DNA of 64,000 bases from Variovorax paradoxus (GCF_030815855.1 NZ_JAUSXG010000001.1:682001-746000); one strand, 5' to 3'; positions 55,670-64,000 are shown, counted from the first letter of the stretch. Notes: generated from the letters alone by a model not told the origin. A program made the numbers and translations.

Positions 55670-56425
55670 TCAGGCGAGCAGCGCCTTCACCAGATCAAGC
55701 TGCCGGTCGGGCTTGTCGGTGCCCAGCTCCAGGCTGGCTTCGATGCGCTCCAGGTGGTCGGTCATGCAGGCCACGGCGCCTTGCACGTCGCCCTTGCGGC
55801 AGATGCGGAGGAAATCCGAGTGCTCGTCCGACGAGCAGTGCGGATCGTTCGACGAGTGATAGAGCATCGCGATCAGCGAGCTGCGCGCCACCAGCTCGCG
55901 CACCAGTTCCGTCAGCGTGTGGTTGCCCGTGGCCTCGGCCAGCGCCACGTGGAAATCGCCCAGCACTTTCTCGCGCACGGTGCCCATGGCAGGGCTCTGG
56001 CGCAGCGCGGCGCGCTCGAACTTGACGTGCTGCTCCAGCACCTGGTAGTCGCGCGGCCGCGCTTGGGCGATGAACAGGCGCACCACCTCGCTCTCGAGAA
56101 TGCGGCGCACTGCGAAGACCTCGCGCGCCTCCTGCACCGTGGGCTGCGAGACGAAGGCGCCCTTGTCGGGAATCATCTCGATGAGCTTGTCCTTCGAGAG
56201 CATCAGGAGCGCCGCGCGCACCTTGGTGCGGCTCACCGAATAGACGCGGCCCAGCGCCTCTTCGCGCAGCCAGGTGCCCGGCGGCAGGCGCTTTTCGACG
56301 ATCGCGGTGGCGATGTCCTGCGCAATGCTTTCGATGGAGCTGCCCTTGTCGGCGGCAGCCGCGCCGTTCTCTGCCGGAGCGGCAGTGGCAGGGGAGGCGG
56401 GAGGTTTGGAGCTGGCGCGGGGCAT
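55670..56425 (-). CDS. GntR family regulator (FCD subgroup) of the racemase/permease locus
   Basis: A 251-residue regulator with an Ala/Pro-rich N-terminal extension of about 30 residues, a winged helix (LPPGTWLREEALGRVYSVSRTKVRAALLMLSKDKLIEMIPDKGAFVSQPT) and an FCD ligand domain with the metal-binding pattern FHVALAEATGNHTL and DEHSDFLRICRKGD. It is the third gene of a run behind the NCS1 permease and racemase genes, with gaps of 31 and 44 bases, so it likely controls them. The perfect palindrome at 58814-58825 is the likely operator. Confidence 0.9.
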   Translation of the reverse strand: MPRASSKPPASPATAAPAENGAAAADKGSSIESIAQDIATAIVEKRLPPGTWLREEALGRVYSVSRTKVRAALLMLSKDKLIEMIPDKGAFVSQPTVQEAREVFAVRRILESEVVRLFIAQARPRDYQVLEQHVKFERAALRQSPAMGTVREKVLGDFHVALAEATGNHTLTELVRELVARSSLIAMLYHSSNDPHCSSDEHSDFLRICRKGDVQGAVACMTDHLERIEASLELGTDKPDRQLDLVKALLA

Positions 56426-56469
56426 GCGGAGATTGTGGCCCAGCGGATGCTGCCGCGCCGGCGCCGGCC

Positions 56470-57210
56470 CTATCGCGCGGCCAGCGTGAAGCCTTCGAGC
56501 GCGCCCTTCATGGTCTTGGGCAGGGGGCGCGCCAGTTCGCCGTGCTTGCTGGTCGAAAGCCTGAGTGCGACCAGCGACTCGATGAGCTTGGTGCCCGCGG
56601 CCACGCCGTCGATCACCGGCACGCCCAGCAGGCTGCCGATGTGCTCGCACAGGTCGGTCATGCCGGCGCAGCCGAGCACGATGCAGTCGGAGCCGTCTTC
56701 CTCCAGAGCACGCCGGCACTCGTCGACGATGCGCTCGCGGGCGTTGGAACCGGGCTCCTCGAGCTCGAGCACCGGCAGCTCGCAGGCGCGCACGTTGGCA
56801 CAGAAGCGCTCCATGCCGTAGATCTCGGCCAGGTGCCAGGCCTGGCCCATGGTGCGGCCGAGCGTGGTCACCACGCTGAACCGGCTGCCCACCATGCTGG
56901 CCAGGTGCATCGCGGCTTCGGCGACGCCCACCACCGGGCCGCGCGCCAGCTCGCGCGCGGCCTTCAGCCCCGGGTCGCCGAAGCAGGCGATCACGTAGCC
57001 GTCGAAGCCGTCTCGCTCGCCGGCCGCAATCTCCTGCAGCAGGCCGGGTACGGCCAGCGCTTCGTCGTAGTGGCTCTCGATCGAGACCGGCCCCATCGCC
57101 GGGCTCACCGCCACGATCTCGGTGCCGGCGTGCGCTACCGCGCGGGCGCAGGCGCCGATTTTCTCGGTCATGCTCCAGGTGGTGTTGGGATTGATGATCT
57201 TGATGCGCAC
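56470..57210 (-). CDS. Hydantoin/allantoin racemase, Asp/Glu racemase superfamily
   Basis: A 246-residue racemase. The two catalytic Cys residues lie in YVIACFGDPGLKAARE (first half) and CIVLGCAGMTDLCEHIG (second half), and the start IKIINPNTTWSMTEKIG is typical for hydantoin racemase and the allantoin racemase HpxA. It follows an NCS1 permease of the hydantoin/allantoin type. Allantoin racemisation would provide the (S) isomer used by allantoinase. No hydantoinase or allantoinase gene is adjacent, so either role is possible. Confidence 0.88.
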   Translation of the reverse strand: MRIKIINPNTTWSMTEKIGACARAVAHAGTEIVAVSPAMGPVSIESHYDEALAVPGLLQEIAAGERDGFDGYVIACFGDPGLKAARELARGPVVGVAEAAMHLASMVGSRFSVVTTLGRTMGQAWHLAEIYGMERFCANVRACELPVLELEEPGSNARERIVDECRRALEEDGSDCIVLGCAGMTDLCEHIGSLLGVPVIDGVAAGTKLIESLVALRLSTSKHGELARPLPKTMKGALEGFTLAAR

Positions 57211-57241
57211 GGCGCGGTCCCTTTCTTTCTCTTTCGGTATT

Positions 57242-58735
57242 TCAAGTCTTGTTGTTGCGGTTCACGAGCACGTACAACACGAAGCCCAGCCCCATGCCGA
57301 TGAACCACGCATAGTTGGCGGCACCGCGCAGCGTCGGCACCATCACGCAAAGAATCGGCACCAGCGCGGAGGGAATCAGCGCCTGGATCGCCTTCGGGTT
57401 GTAGCCGCCGCTGTACCAGTACTTGCCTTGCTTGCTCATGGTGTAGAGCGCGTCGACGTCGATCTGTTGCTTGCGCACGATGTAGTAGTCGGCAATCAAG
57501 ATGCCGAACAGCGGGCCGATGAAAGAGCCCAGCACGTCGAGCGTGTAGTGAATGACCTCGGGGCTGTTGTAGAGGTTCCAAGGCGTGAGAAAGATCGAGC
57601 CCACCGCCGCGATCATGCCGCCCGTGCGCCAGCTGATGTGCTGCGGCGCCACGTTCGAGAAGTCGAACGCCGGCGAGACGAAGTTGGCCACGATGTTGAT
57701 GCCGATGGTGGCGATCATGAAGGTCAGCGCGCCCAGCACCACGGCGGTGGTGCTGTCGATCTTGCCCACGGTGTGCACCGGATCGGTGATGAGTTCGCCG
57801 AACACCGGCAGCGTGGCGGCCGTGGTGATCACGGTCAAGAGCGAGAAGAACACGAAGTTGACCGGCAGGCCCCAGAAGTTGCCCTTCTTCACCGCCTCGA
57901 AGCTCTTGCCGTAGCGCGAGAAGTCGCCGAAGTTGAGCATCGGGCCGCTGAAGTAGCTCACCACCAGCGCAATGGCCGAGAGCATCACGGGCAGTGCGTC
58001 CCAGCCCTGGAACTTGATGCCGCCCAGGTTCAGGTCGATCTTGCTCCAGCCGGCCTTCCACACCAGCCAGCCGCACAGCACCGCCATGACCACGTACACG
58101 GCCGGGCCGGCCCAGTCGATGAACTTGCGGATGGCTTCCATGCCATGCCAGAACACGAAGGCCTGCAGCACCCACATGACCATGAACGCCACCCAGCCCA
58201 GCGTCGACAGGCCCGCGAAGCCGTGCGCGGCCACGTCGGCATACGGCGCGAGATTGGGGAACATGTGCAGCGCCAGCACCATGAAGGCGGCCGACGCGAG
58301 GTACGTTTGCACGCCGTACCAGGCGACCGCGATGAGCCCGCGGATGATGGCCGGGATGTTGGCGCCCAGCACGCCGAAGGGCGCGCGGCACACCACGGGG
58401 TAGGGCACGCCCGTCACCTGGCTGGGCTTGGCCACGAGGTTGCAGAAGAACTGCACGATCACGATGCCGACCAGCAGCGACACCAGCACCTGCCAGCTCG
58501 ACAGGCCCAGCGCGAACAGGCTGCCGGCCGTGATGTAGCCGCCCACGCTGTGCACGTCGGACATCCAGAACGCAAAGATGTTGTATTGGCCCCAAGTCTG
58601 CTTCTTCAGCGGCGCAAGGTCTTCGTTGGTCAGCCGCGGGTGGTAGCCGGGCTTGATCAGCGCATTGGACTCGGCATGCGGCGCATGGCCGGCTTCGCTC
58701 GCCCCCGCGGGGGCCTGGCTGACGACTGTGCTCAT
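57242..58735 (-). CDS. NCS1 family nucleobase/hydantoin/allantoin permease
   Basis: A 497-residue carrier with 12 hydrophobic segments. NCS1 features include NEDLAPLKKQTWGQYNIFAFWMSDVHSVGGYITAGSLFALGL in segment 1, the substrate-site Trp/Asn/Gln positions in WYGVQTYLASAAF, and PVVCRAPFGVLGANIPAIIRGLIAVAWYG. It resembles the Mhp1/PucI group. It is the first gene of the permease-racemase-GntR run, and its leader holds a palindromic GntR-type site. Confidence 0.9.
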   Translation of the reverse strand: MSTVVSQAPAGASEAGHAPHAESNALIKPGYHPRLTNEDLAPLKKQTWGQYNIFAFWMSDVHSVGGYITAGSLFALGLSSWQVLVSLLVGIVIVQFFCNLVAKPSQVTGVPYPVVCRAPFGVLGANIPAIIRGLIAVAWYGVQTYLASAAFMVLALHMFPNLAPYADVAAHGFAGLSTLGWVAFMVMWVLQAFVFWHGMEAIRKFIDWAGPAVYVVMAVLCGWLVWKAGWSKIDLNLGGIKFQGWDALPVMLSAIALVVSYFSGPMLNFGDFSRYGKSFEAVKKGNFWGLPVNFVFFSLLTVITTAATLPVFGELITDPVHTVGKIDSTTAVVLGALTFMIATIGINIVANFVSPAFDFSNVAPQHISWRTGGMIAAVGSIFLTPWNLYNSPEVIHYTLDVLGSFIGPLFGILIADYYIVRKQQIDVDALYTMSKQGKYWYSGGYNPKAIQALIPSALVPILCVMVPTLRGAANYAWFIGMGLGFVLYVLVNRNNKT

Positions 58736-58813
58736 GGTCTTTCCTCGTGCGAATGGTTGGTTTGTCGGGAGGACCGTTCCGATGCAAATTCCGCGCCGGG
58801 ATCGGGTGCGTTA

Positions 58814-58825
58814 TTTGTATACAAA
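58814..58825. promoter_or_regulatory. Perfect palindrome TTTGTATACAAA, likely GntR operator
   Basis: The 12-base palindrome contains the TNGTNNNACNA-type core recognised by many FCD-subgroup GntR proteins. It lies 78 bases upstream of the NCS1 permease start, and the operon ends with an FCD GntR gene. Confidence 0.7.
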
Positions 58826-59017
58826 AACCGTGTGCAATCAAGCCCATCCGGCAAATCATATATCCGTAGATTCCCTGAGACGGGGGTGGCGTGCTGCGTA
58901 AGGCACCGGAAAAACTCTGACTCATCCGGCGCAAGCGTGAGCGCGCCGTTGGCCGGAAGGCGCTGGTCTTGCCGCGCAATTGACTGCTTTCCCGGACGTC
59001 GCCGGCGATTCTCAGAT

Positions 59018-59572
59018 TCAGCAGGCTGGCGCTTGAGGGACCTGCACATTCAAGAGCAGGGCGACTGTTGCGGCCAGCCCGCAGAACGCAACCAGTTCGG
59101 CCACGCCGCGTTCTCCGAAGTGCCGCTGCACCTGCTCAAACACGTCGTCCGCAACGCCGTGGTGTTCGGTGAGCGCCAGGAAGAACCGGCCGGCTACTTC
59201 CACGGACCCGCCATCCTTCGGAATCTTGCCGGCTGCAATCGCTTCAACCATTTCAATCGAAAGTCCGGCCGACAACGCCTTGGCTGCGTGAGTCTCCCAC
59301 TGGTGGCGGCATTGCTGCCTGTGCGCCGTCATGAGAAAGATGGCTTCCAGCACCCGCTGCGGCAGCGTGCCAGTCCAAAGCTCGGTCGAGAGTTGCTCCA
59401 GAAGATCGGCGATCGGGGGGCTCCCCAGCAGTGGCAGGTAGGGGGCCGGCACGCGGCCGCGCCGCCGTTCGATCAGATCGTAGGCCGCACGCTGTTCCGC
59501 GGAGCGCAAGGCCTCGGCCGTCGTAGGGAAACGAGTGGCTGCATGGGGGCTTGCGGGCGTCGTCTCAGGCAT
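59018..59572 (-). CDS. Carboxymuconolactone decarboxylase (CMD/AhpD-like) family protein
   Basis: A 184-residue helical protein. The usual CMD pattern ELVILMTA..CxYEWxxH is seen as LEAIFLMTAHRQQCRHQWETHAAKALSAGLSIEMVEAIAAG; the position normally occupied by the first Cys of AhpD is different, so it is unlikely to be a peroxiredoxin reductase. A second unit follows (VAELVAFCGLAATVALLLNV). Its ATG overlaps the end of the binding-protein gene by eight bases, showing one operon with that gene and the enolase-superfamily gene. Confidence 0.85.
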   Translation of the reverse strand: MPETTPASPHAATRFPTTAEALRSAEQRAAYDLIERRRGRVPAPYLPLLGSPPIADLLEQLSTELWTGTLPQRVLEAIFLMTAHRQQCRHQWETHAAKALSAGLSIEMVEAIAAGKIPKDGGSVEVAGRFFLALTEHHGVADDVFEQVQRHFGERGVAELVAFCGLAATVALLLNVQVPQAPAC

Positions 59573-60554
59573 TGGGCTTGATGTTGCCGGCCTTGACGAC
59601 CGCCGCCCATTTCTCGATCTCCTGGCGGATGCGGGTCCTGAACTCCTCGGCGGTGCTGCCGACCGGCACGAAGCCGAGTTCGACGAGCTTCTGATGCAGC
59701 GGGCCCGCGCGCACGGCTTGCGCCGCGGTGGACGACAACCGGGACACGGTGTCCGGCGCCAATCTGGCAGGGCCGATCAAACCGAAGATCGGCGTGGCGT
59801 CGACGCTGGGCAGCCCAGCTTCCTGCATCGTCGGCGTGTCGGGCAGTTGCGCGGCCCGGCGCATCCCGGTGACTGCCAGGGCGCGGACGGTGCCCGCGCG
59901 GATGTGGTCGATCATCGTGGGGACGGTGGTGAACCCGAACTGGACGTGGCCCGCGAGCAGGTCGTTCAGTACGGTGCCGCCGCCCCGGTACGGCACGTGG
60001 TTGATGTCGATCGCGGCGGCCTTGCGCAACTGCTCGCCGGCCAGGTGCGGCGCACTGCCGACGCCGGCCGATCCGTAGTTGAGACCGCCCGGCTTTGCCT
60101 TGGCCAGGGCGACGAACTCCTTCAGCGTCGCTGCGGCAACCGCGCTGTGCACGATGAGCACCAGCGGCGCCGATGCCATGAGCGAAATTGGCGCGAAGTC
60201 CTTCTCCGTGTCGTACGGCAGCGCGCTGCCGAAAAGCCCGGGGTTGATCACGAATGCCGTGTCGACGAAGCCGAGCGTGCGGCCGTCCGGCGCCGCAGTG
60301 GCGACCGCGCGCGTGCCGATCTGCGTGCCGGCACCTCCTCGGTTGTCGACAATCACCGGGGCCGCGACGGCGGGCTCCAATGCCTGCGCCATCAGCCGGC
60401 CGAGCGTGTCCGTGGCGGCCCCCGGAGGGTAGGGCACGATGAGTCGGACCGGCGTCTTCGTGTCTGCGAGCGCAAGGCGCCCCGCGCCGAGCGAACCCAC
60501 CAAGGAAAGCGCAACGCCCCCGCGAATCAACGAGCGCCTGTTGTGCATGGGCAT
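59565..60554 (-). CDS. Bug/TctC family tripartite tricarboxylate transporter binding protein
   Basis: A 329-residue periplasmic binding protein with a Tat-like signal (NRRSLIRGGVALSLVGSLGAG). Family hallmarks are RLIVPYPPGAATDTLGRLMAQAL, APVIVDNRGGAGTQIGTRAVA and LNYGSAGVGSAPHLAGEQL. The matching membrane subunits TctA and TctB are absent nearby, as is usual for the many orphan Bug proteins of betaproteobacteria. It lies between a mandelate racemase-type enzyme and a CMD protein, so it may sense or deliver the acid handled by that enzyme. AGGAG precedes the ATG. Confidence 0.92.
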   Translation of the reverse strand: MPMHNRRSLIRGGVALSLVGSLGAGRLALADTKTPVRLIVPYPPGAATDTLGRLMAQALEPAVAAPVIVDNRGGAGTQIGTRAVATAAPDGRTLGFVDTAFVINPGLFGSALPYDTEKDFAPISLMASAPLVLIVHSAVAAATLKEFVALAKAKPGGLNYGSAGVGSAPHLAGEQLRKAAAIDINHVPYRGGGTVLNDLLAGHVQFGFTTVPTMIDHIRAGTVRALAVTGMRRAAQLPDTPTMQEAGLPSVDATPIFGLIGPARLAPDTVSRLSSTAAQAVRAGPLHQKLVELGFVPVGSTAEEFRTRIRQEIEKWAAVVKAGNIKPNA

Positions 60555-60576
60555 TTCTGTCTCCTGAAAATAAGTT

Positions 60577-61680
60577 CTAAACGCGGCGCACGAAGCCGCT
60601 GTCGAGCAGCGCTGGTTCCGGGTCGGCGCCCAGCCCAGGCCGGTCTGTCAGCTGAAAGGCGCCGTCGATGCAGGGCACGGCGTCGCCGTAGGGTGTGAAG
60701 CCGAGATCGCAGAAGAGTCGCTCCACATGCACTTCGTCCTCCTGCGCGGCCAGCACGTGCAGCGTGGCCAGCAACCCGGGGCCGAAGAAGGCCGACTGCG
60801 GTGCGCAATGCACGGCGCTGCCGGCGCACTCGCGCGAGAGCCGCAGCAGCGTGGTGACGCCTCCCGATTTGATCGCGCAAGGTTGCAGATAGTCGACGGC
60901 CTGGGCTCTCGCCATGGCGCTCAGTTCATGCACGCTGCTGGCGTTCTCGCCGGCAGCGGTCGGCACGCCGGTTCGCATGCGCAGTGCACGAAGTGCCTCG
61001 ATGTCCTCCGGCGGCCAGAGCGGTTCCTCGATCCAATGCAGGCCGAAGGCCGCCATCCTGGCTACGACCTCGTCGGCCTGGTCGGCCGTCCAGGCGCAGT
61101 TCGCGTCGACCATCAGCGGCATGCCCGGGCCCATCACGCTGCGCGCAGCGGCCACGGCCTCGGGAGTCTTCTCGTGCAGCTTCACCTGTGTGAAGCCGGC
61201 CGCCAGCGCACGCTCCACATTCCTGGCCACCAGCGCCGTGTCGCCGTAGTACTGAAGCAGCGACGCGTACGCGGGCAGGCGGGTGCGTCGCGCTCCGCCG
61301 AGCAGGGCATGCAGCGGCACGCCGGCAATCTTCGCCTTCAGGTCCCAGATCGCGATGTCCAGGCCGCTCAACGCATGCAGCACCGGCCCCGAGCGGCCCA
61401 TGTTGTGCAGCGTGCGTTCGAGCGAAGCCATGAGCTCGGGGTCCGCCGCGTCCCGGCCTGTCGCGAGGGGGGCGACCCGGCTGCGAAAGATCGCCGAGAG
61501 CGCGTCGAGTTCGGCGCCATACGATTCGCCCCAGCCGACCAGGCCATTGTCGAGCTCGACGCGCACAAGGCCGCTGTCCAGCGTGGTTCTCGGCCGTCCG
61601 GCGAACAGCGGTGCCGGCGCGCCGTGGTCGAAGGGCAATCGAAGCTGGAGGCAGTCGACCGATCGAATGGTGGTGGACAT
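60577..61680 (-). CDS. Mandelate racemase/muconate lactonizing enzyme family protein
   Basis: A 367-residue enolase-superfamily enzyme. The barrel ligands for Mg are Asp in LMVDANCAW, Glu in HWIEEPLWP and Glu in TAAGENA. The second-strand catalytic Lys sits in FTQVKLHEK, where His occupies the second position of the usual KxK. The N-terminal capping domain covers about residues 1-125. Members dehydrate or epimerise sugar acids and other carboxylates. It is the first gene of an operon with a Bug binding protein and a CMD protein, with a perfect LacI-type operator just upstream. Confidence 0.88.
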   Translation of the reverse strand: MSTTIRSVDCLQLRLPFDHGAPAPLFAGRPRTTLDSGLVRVELDNGLVGWGESYGAELDALSAIFRSRVAPLATGRDAADPELMASLERTLHNMGRSGPVLHALSGLDIAIWDLKAKIAGVPLHALLGGARRTRLPAYASLLQYYGDTALVARNVERALAAGFTQVKLHEKTPEAVAAARSVMGPGMPLMVDANCAWTADQADEVVARMAAFGLHWIEEPLWPPEDIEALRALRMRTGVPTAAGENASSVHELSAMARAQAVDYLQPCAIKSGGVTTLLRLSRECAGSAVHCAPQSAFFGPGLLATLHVLAAQEDEVHVERLFCDLGFTPYGDAVPCIDGAFQLTDRPGLGADPEPALLDSGFVRRV

Positions 61681-61698
61681 CTGGCTTTATCAATTGTA

Positions 61699-61712
61699 TG
61701 GTAGCGCTACCA
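61699..61712. promoter_or_regulatory. LacI-type operator TGGTAGCGCTACCA
   Basis: A perfect 14-base palindrome with the central CG typical for LacI/GalR family sites. It lies 18 bases upstream of the enolase-superfamily start codon and 47 bases after the stop of the LacI gene at 61760-62842, which is on the same strand. It is the clear candidate site for one or both LacI paralogues. Confidence 0.85.
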
Positions 61713-61759
61713 AAACCAATGGTACGAGCATCTGTGGGCCCGCGTGTGCGGGTTTCTAT

Positions 61760-62842
61760 CTAGGCGCTCTCGCGCGAAACGATGGAGAAGCCCACGTCGA
61801 CCTTCGCTTCTTCGACCTCGATGCCTTCGCTGCGGCTCACGATGAACCGAGCCGCGAGCTGGCCGATGCGCGTGCTGTCGATGCGCACGGTCGTGAGCGA
61901 GGGCGACACGTCCGCCGCGAAATCGAGGTCGCCGAAGCCGACCACGGCGATGTCCTGCGGCACGCGCAGGCCGCGCGCCGCGGCTTCGGTGACGACGCCG
62001 AGCGCCAGCACGTCCGAGCTGCAGAAGATGGCGTCGGTCTCGGGCTGATGCCGCAGCATCTCGCCCAGCGCCTGGCGGCCGCTACGCACGGTGGCCGGTG
62101 CCACCACGGTCTCGACCTGCGCAGCAAGCGCGCGCCCGCGCGCGGGGCCGTGTAGCGCCGCATTGACGAAGGCGCTGGCCCGGCGGGCCGCACGCTCGTG
62201 ATTGCCGCCGATGAACCCCAGGTGGCGACGGCCACGCTCGATCAGGAACGCGGCCACGGCGGTCGCGATGGCCTCGTGCGAGAAGCCGACCAGCATGTCG
62301 ATCGGGTCCTGCACCATGTCCCACGTCTCCACCACCGGAATGCCCGAAGCCACAAGTTGCCGTCGGCCGGCCGGAGAGGGCACGACCCCGCCCAGCACGA
62401 TGCCGTCGGGCCGACGGCCGATGATGGCTTCGAGCAGCGCGTCCTCCTTCTGCGTGCCATAGCCGCTCTGGCCCAGCATCAACTGGTGGTCGCGGGCCGC
62501 GAGTTCGGCGATGAGGGACTGCACCATCTCCTGGAACACCGGCCCGGCAATCGAAGGAACGACAGCCGCGACCAGGCGGCTTCGCTGCGAGGCCAGGCTT
62601 CCGGCCACCCGGTTGGCGACGTAGCCCGTCGACTCGACCGCCGCACGAACCTTCGCGAGGATGGCGGCCGACACCTGATCGGGCGTGTTCAGCGCGCGCG
62701 ACACGCTCATCGCGGAGACGCCCGCCAGCTGAGCGACTTCGAGCAGGGTGATGCCGCCGGCGACCCTTCCGCGGCGCGGCGGCAGAGGCGAGGGCGCGGA
62801 ACGTCCTGCTGCGGCAGGTTGTTTGTTCGAAGGGGTCGGCAT
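61760..62842 (-). CDS. LacI family regulator (paralogue A)
   Basis: A 360-residue regulator. After a Pro/Arg-rich extension of about 28 residues comes the LacI helix-turn-helix: ITLLEVAQLAGVSAMSVSRALNTPDQVSAAILAKVRAAVESTGYVANRVAG, then the periplasmic-binding-like effector domain (RLVAAVVPSIAGPVFQEMVQSL to AVVGFGDLDFAADVSPSLTTVRID), of the GntR/IdnR-like gluconate group. It lies directly upstream of the operon it probably represses. It is closely related to the divergent LacI gene at 62933. ATG at 62842 is used; TTG at 62854 is in frame. Confidence 0.92.
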   Translation of the reverse strand: MPTPSNKQPAAAGRSAPSPLPPRRGRVAGGITLLEVAQLAGVSAMSVSRALNTPDQVSAAILAKVRAAVESTGYVANRVAGSLASQRSRLVAAVVPSIAGPVFQEMVQSLIAELAARDHQLMLGQSGYGTQKEDALLEAIIGRRPDGIVLGGVVPSPAGRRQLVASGIPVVETWDMVQDPIDMLVGFSHEAIATAVAAFLIERGRRHLGFIGGNHERAARRASAFVNAALHGPARGRALAAQVETVVAPATVRSGRQALGEMLRHQPETDAIFCSSDVLALGVVTEAAARGLRVPQDIAVVGFGDLDFAADVSPSLTTVRIDSTRIGQLAARFIVSRSEGIEVEEAKVDVGFSIVSRESA

Positions 62843-62932
62843 GGACGGTGGCAAGGGCGCGAAAAGCTTAACCTGATTCGCGGTGCGGGCCTCAGGAGGC
62901 GCCAGCCCCGGCCGTTATAGTCCGCTCCAACC

Positions 62933-63949
62933 ATGACAGATCGTCCTTTGCAGCCTCGCCATCTGAGCGTCACCGTGATGGACGTCGCCAAGCTCGCGGG
63001 CGTGTCGGCGATGACGGTGTCGCGGGTCTTCAATGCACCCCACTCGGTCAACGCCAAGACGCTCGCCAAGGTGCAGGCGGCGGTGGCGTCCACGGGCTAC
63101 GTGCCGAATCGTGGCGCGGGGGGGCTGCGCTCCGCCAAGACACGCCTGGTGTCGGCGGTGGTGCCGACCCTGTCGGGGCCTGTCTTCCTGGACACCATCG
63201 AAGCGCTGAATTCCCGGCTCCAGCAGCACGGCTACCAACTCATGGTGGGGCAGAGCGGCTACAGCACCTCGACGGAGGACGACCTCGTGCGCGACATCAT
63301 CGGGCGCCGGCCCGACGGCATCGTGCTCACCGGCGTCGTGCACAGCGAACTCGGGCGCCAGCGGCTCCTTGCGGCTGGCATTCCGATCGTCGAGACCTGG
63401 GATGTGGCGCTCGATCCGATCGACATGCTGGTCGGTTTCTCGCACGAAGCCGTTGGCCGCAGCGTCGCGGAATACCTGCTCCAGAAGGGCCGCAGGCGGC
63501 TCGCGCTGATCGGCGGCGACGATCCGCGTTCGGTGCGTAGAGCGGAAGCGTTCACTGCCATGGCGCAGGCACAGGGTGCCGTGGCCCCGATCGTGCATCT
63601 CGTCCCCGCGCCGACCAAGCTCAGCGATGGGCGGCGTGCCCTGCGTTCGATCCTGCAGTCCAACCTGCCGGTCGACGCGGTTTTCTGCAGTTCCGACATG
63701 CTGGCGCTGGGCGTGCTGACCGAAGCGCGTGCCGCCGGCCTCGGCGTTCCCGCCGATCTTTCGGTCGTCGGTTTCGGTGACCTGAACTTTGCGGCCGACC
63801 TGGACCCGGCGCTGACCACCGTGCGGATCGACGGGCGGCGCATCGGCCAGATCGCAGCCGACTGCATCGTCGAGCGAGCCGCAGGACGGCGTCCGCCGGA
63901 GCTGATCGTCGATGTGGGCTTCACGATCGTTCGTCGGGCGAGCGCCTAG
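62933..63949 (+). CDS. LacI family regulator (paralogue B)
   Basis: A 338-residue regulator with the helix-turn-helix VTVMDVAKLAGVSAMTVSRVFNAPHSVNAKTLAKVQAAVASTGYVPNRGAG and the same GntR/IdnR-like effector domain. Long stretches match paralogue A, for example IIGRRPDGIVL, DPIDMLVGFSHEA, FCSSD.LALGV and VVGFGDL.FAAD. The recognition helices are nearly the same, so both may bind the palindrome at 61699. No ribosome binding site is visible before the ATG. Genes that it might control to the right are beyond the window. Confidence 0.92.
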   Translation: MTDRPLQPRHLSVTVMDVAKLAGVSAMTVSRVFNAPHSVNAKTLAKVQAAVASTGYVPNRGAGGLRSAKTRLVSAVVPTLSGPVFLDTIEALNSRLQQHGYQLMVGQSGYSTSTEDDLVRDIIGRRPDGIVLTGVVHSELGRQRLLAAGIPIVETWDVALDPIDMLVGFSHEAVGRSVAEYLLQKGRRRLALIGGDDPRSVRRAEAFTAMAQAQGAVAPIVHLVPAPTKLSDGRRALRSILQSNLPVDAVFCSSDMLALGVLTEARAAGLGVPADLSVVGFGDLNFAADLDPALTTVRIDGRRIGQIAADCIVERAAGRRPPELIVDVGFTIVRRASA

Positions 63950-64000
63950 CGTCGTCCCGGCCTTTCTGGCGCACGTCAGTGGGCGTGCCCCGGGACAGGG

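Noticed and set aside
58850..58885. CTGAGA followed by a G-rich stretch near the NCS1 permease leader as a TPP riboswitch
   Set aside because: The order and surrounding conserved elements of the TPP motif are absent, and it is on the wrong strand for the permease gene.

Overview
The window is 64 kb of GC-rich chromosome from what looks like a betaproteobacterium of the Comamonadaceae, most like Variovorax. This is inferred from base composition, protein styles (Bug/TctC-type binding protein, monomeric isocitrate dehydrogenase, MaeB-type malic enzyme, LpxO) and the abundance of transporters for organic acids and purines. I see about 60 protein genes, one insertion sequence, and no tRNA, rRNA or CRISPR array.

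Layout. 1-1911: a TetR gene split by an IS5-type element (417-1579) with a TTAA target duplication; the transposase itself carries an apparent one-base frameshift near its N-terminus. 1951-9400: a DUF938 methyltransferase, a patatin with a ricin-like tail, an SDR, a lipoprotein serine hydrolase, an extensin-like protein, two convergent DUF1801 proteins and an NlpC/P60 lipoprotein. 9510-16036: cstA-ybdD, a methyltransferase, an M20 peptidase, small exported proteins and an alpha/beta hydrolase. 16105-18912: an EamA exporter and a dehydrogenase divergent from a LysR gene. 18922-30356: a purine-flavoured region with two NMT1-type binding proteins, two nucleoside deaminases, one ABC core, a stand-alone ureD and a Rieske oxygenase, interrupted by dadA-lrp, hxlR, a reductase and lpxO. 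30578-36052: a TRAP transporter operon and maeB. 36295-45394: a flavin-dependent halogenase-like enzyme, the gcl-hyi-glxR glyoxylate operon with its LysR, a carotenoid oxygenase with a DUF2141 partner, and an AI-2E family permease. 45492-55620: gntR-dctA, isocitrate dehydrogenase, a response regulator and a histidine kinase flanking an oxalate/formate-type MFS carrier, and an aldo/keto reductase. 55670-58735: GntR, allantoin/hydantoin-type racemase and NCS1 permease. 59018-63949: an enolase-superfamily enzyme with a Bug binding protein and a CMD protein, between two divergent LacI paralogues.

The most striking observation is the 265-base gap between the binding protein gene (starts 21340, minus) and the Rieske oxygenase gene (starts 21606, plus). 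Both 5' leaders carry the same two conserved blocks in mirror image, AGAGTAGAAGCGTTCAGC and GGAAATTGCTCTT, separated by a variable segment that can fold into a hairpin in one copy and only a short stem in the other. This architecture fits the xanthine/urate-sensing NMT1-motif riboswitch (consensus recalled from memory). If so, two divergent transcripts are controlled by the same purine: one encodes an NMT1 binding protein, a nucleoside deaminase and UreD, the other a Rieske oxygenase with no assigned role in purine metabolism.

Several dispersed loci could form one catabolic theme: purine uptake and deamination (19785-21340, 27192-30356), purine oxidation (Rieske enzyme, speculative), allantoin-type transport and racemisation (56470-58735), conversion of glyoxylate to glycerate (37645-41182), urease maturation (18922-19752) and possible oxalate transport (51036-52388). 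Urease structural genes, xanthine dehydrogenase, uricase and allantoinase are not in the window, so the pathway link is an inference.
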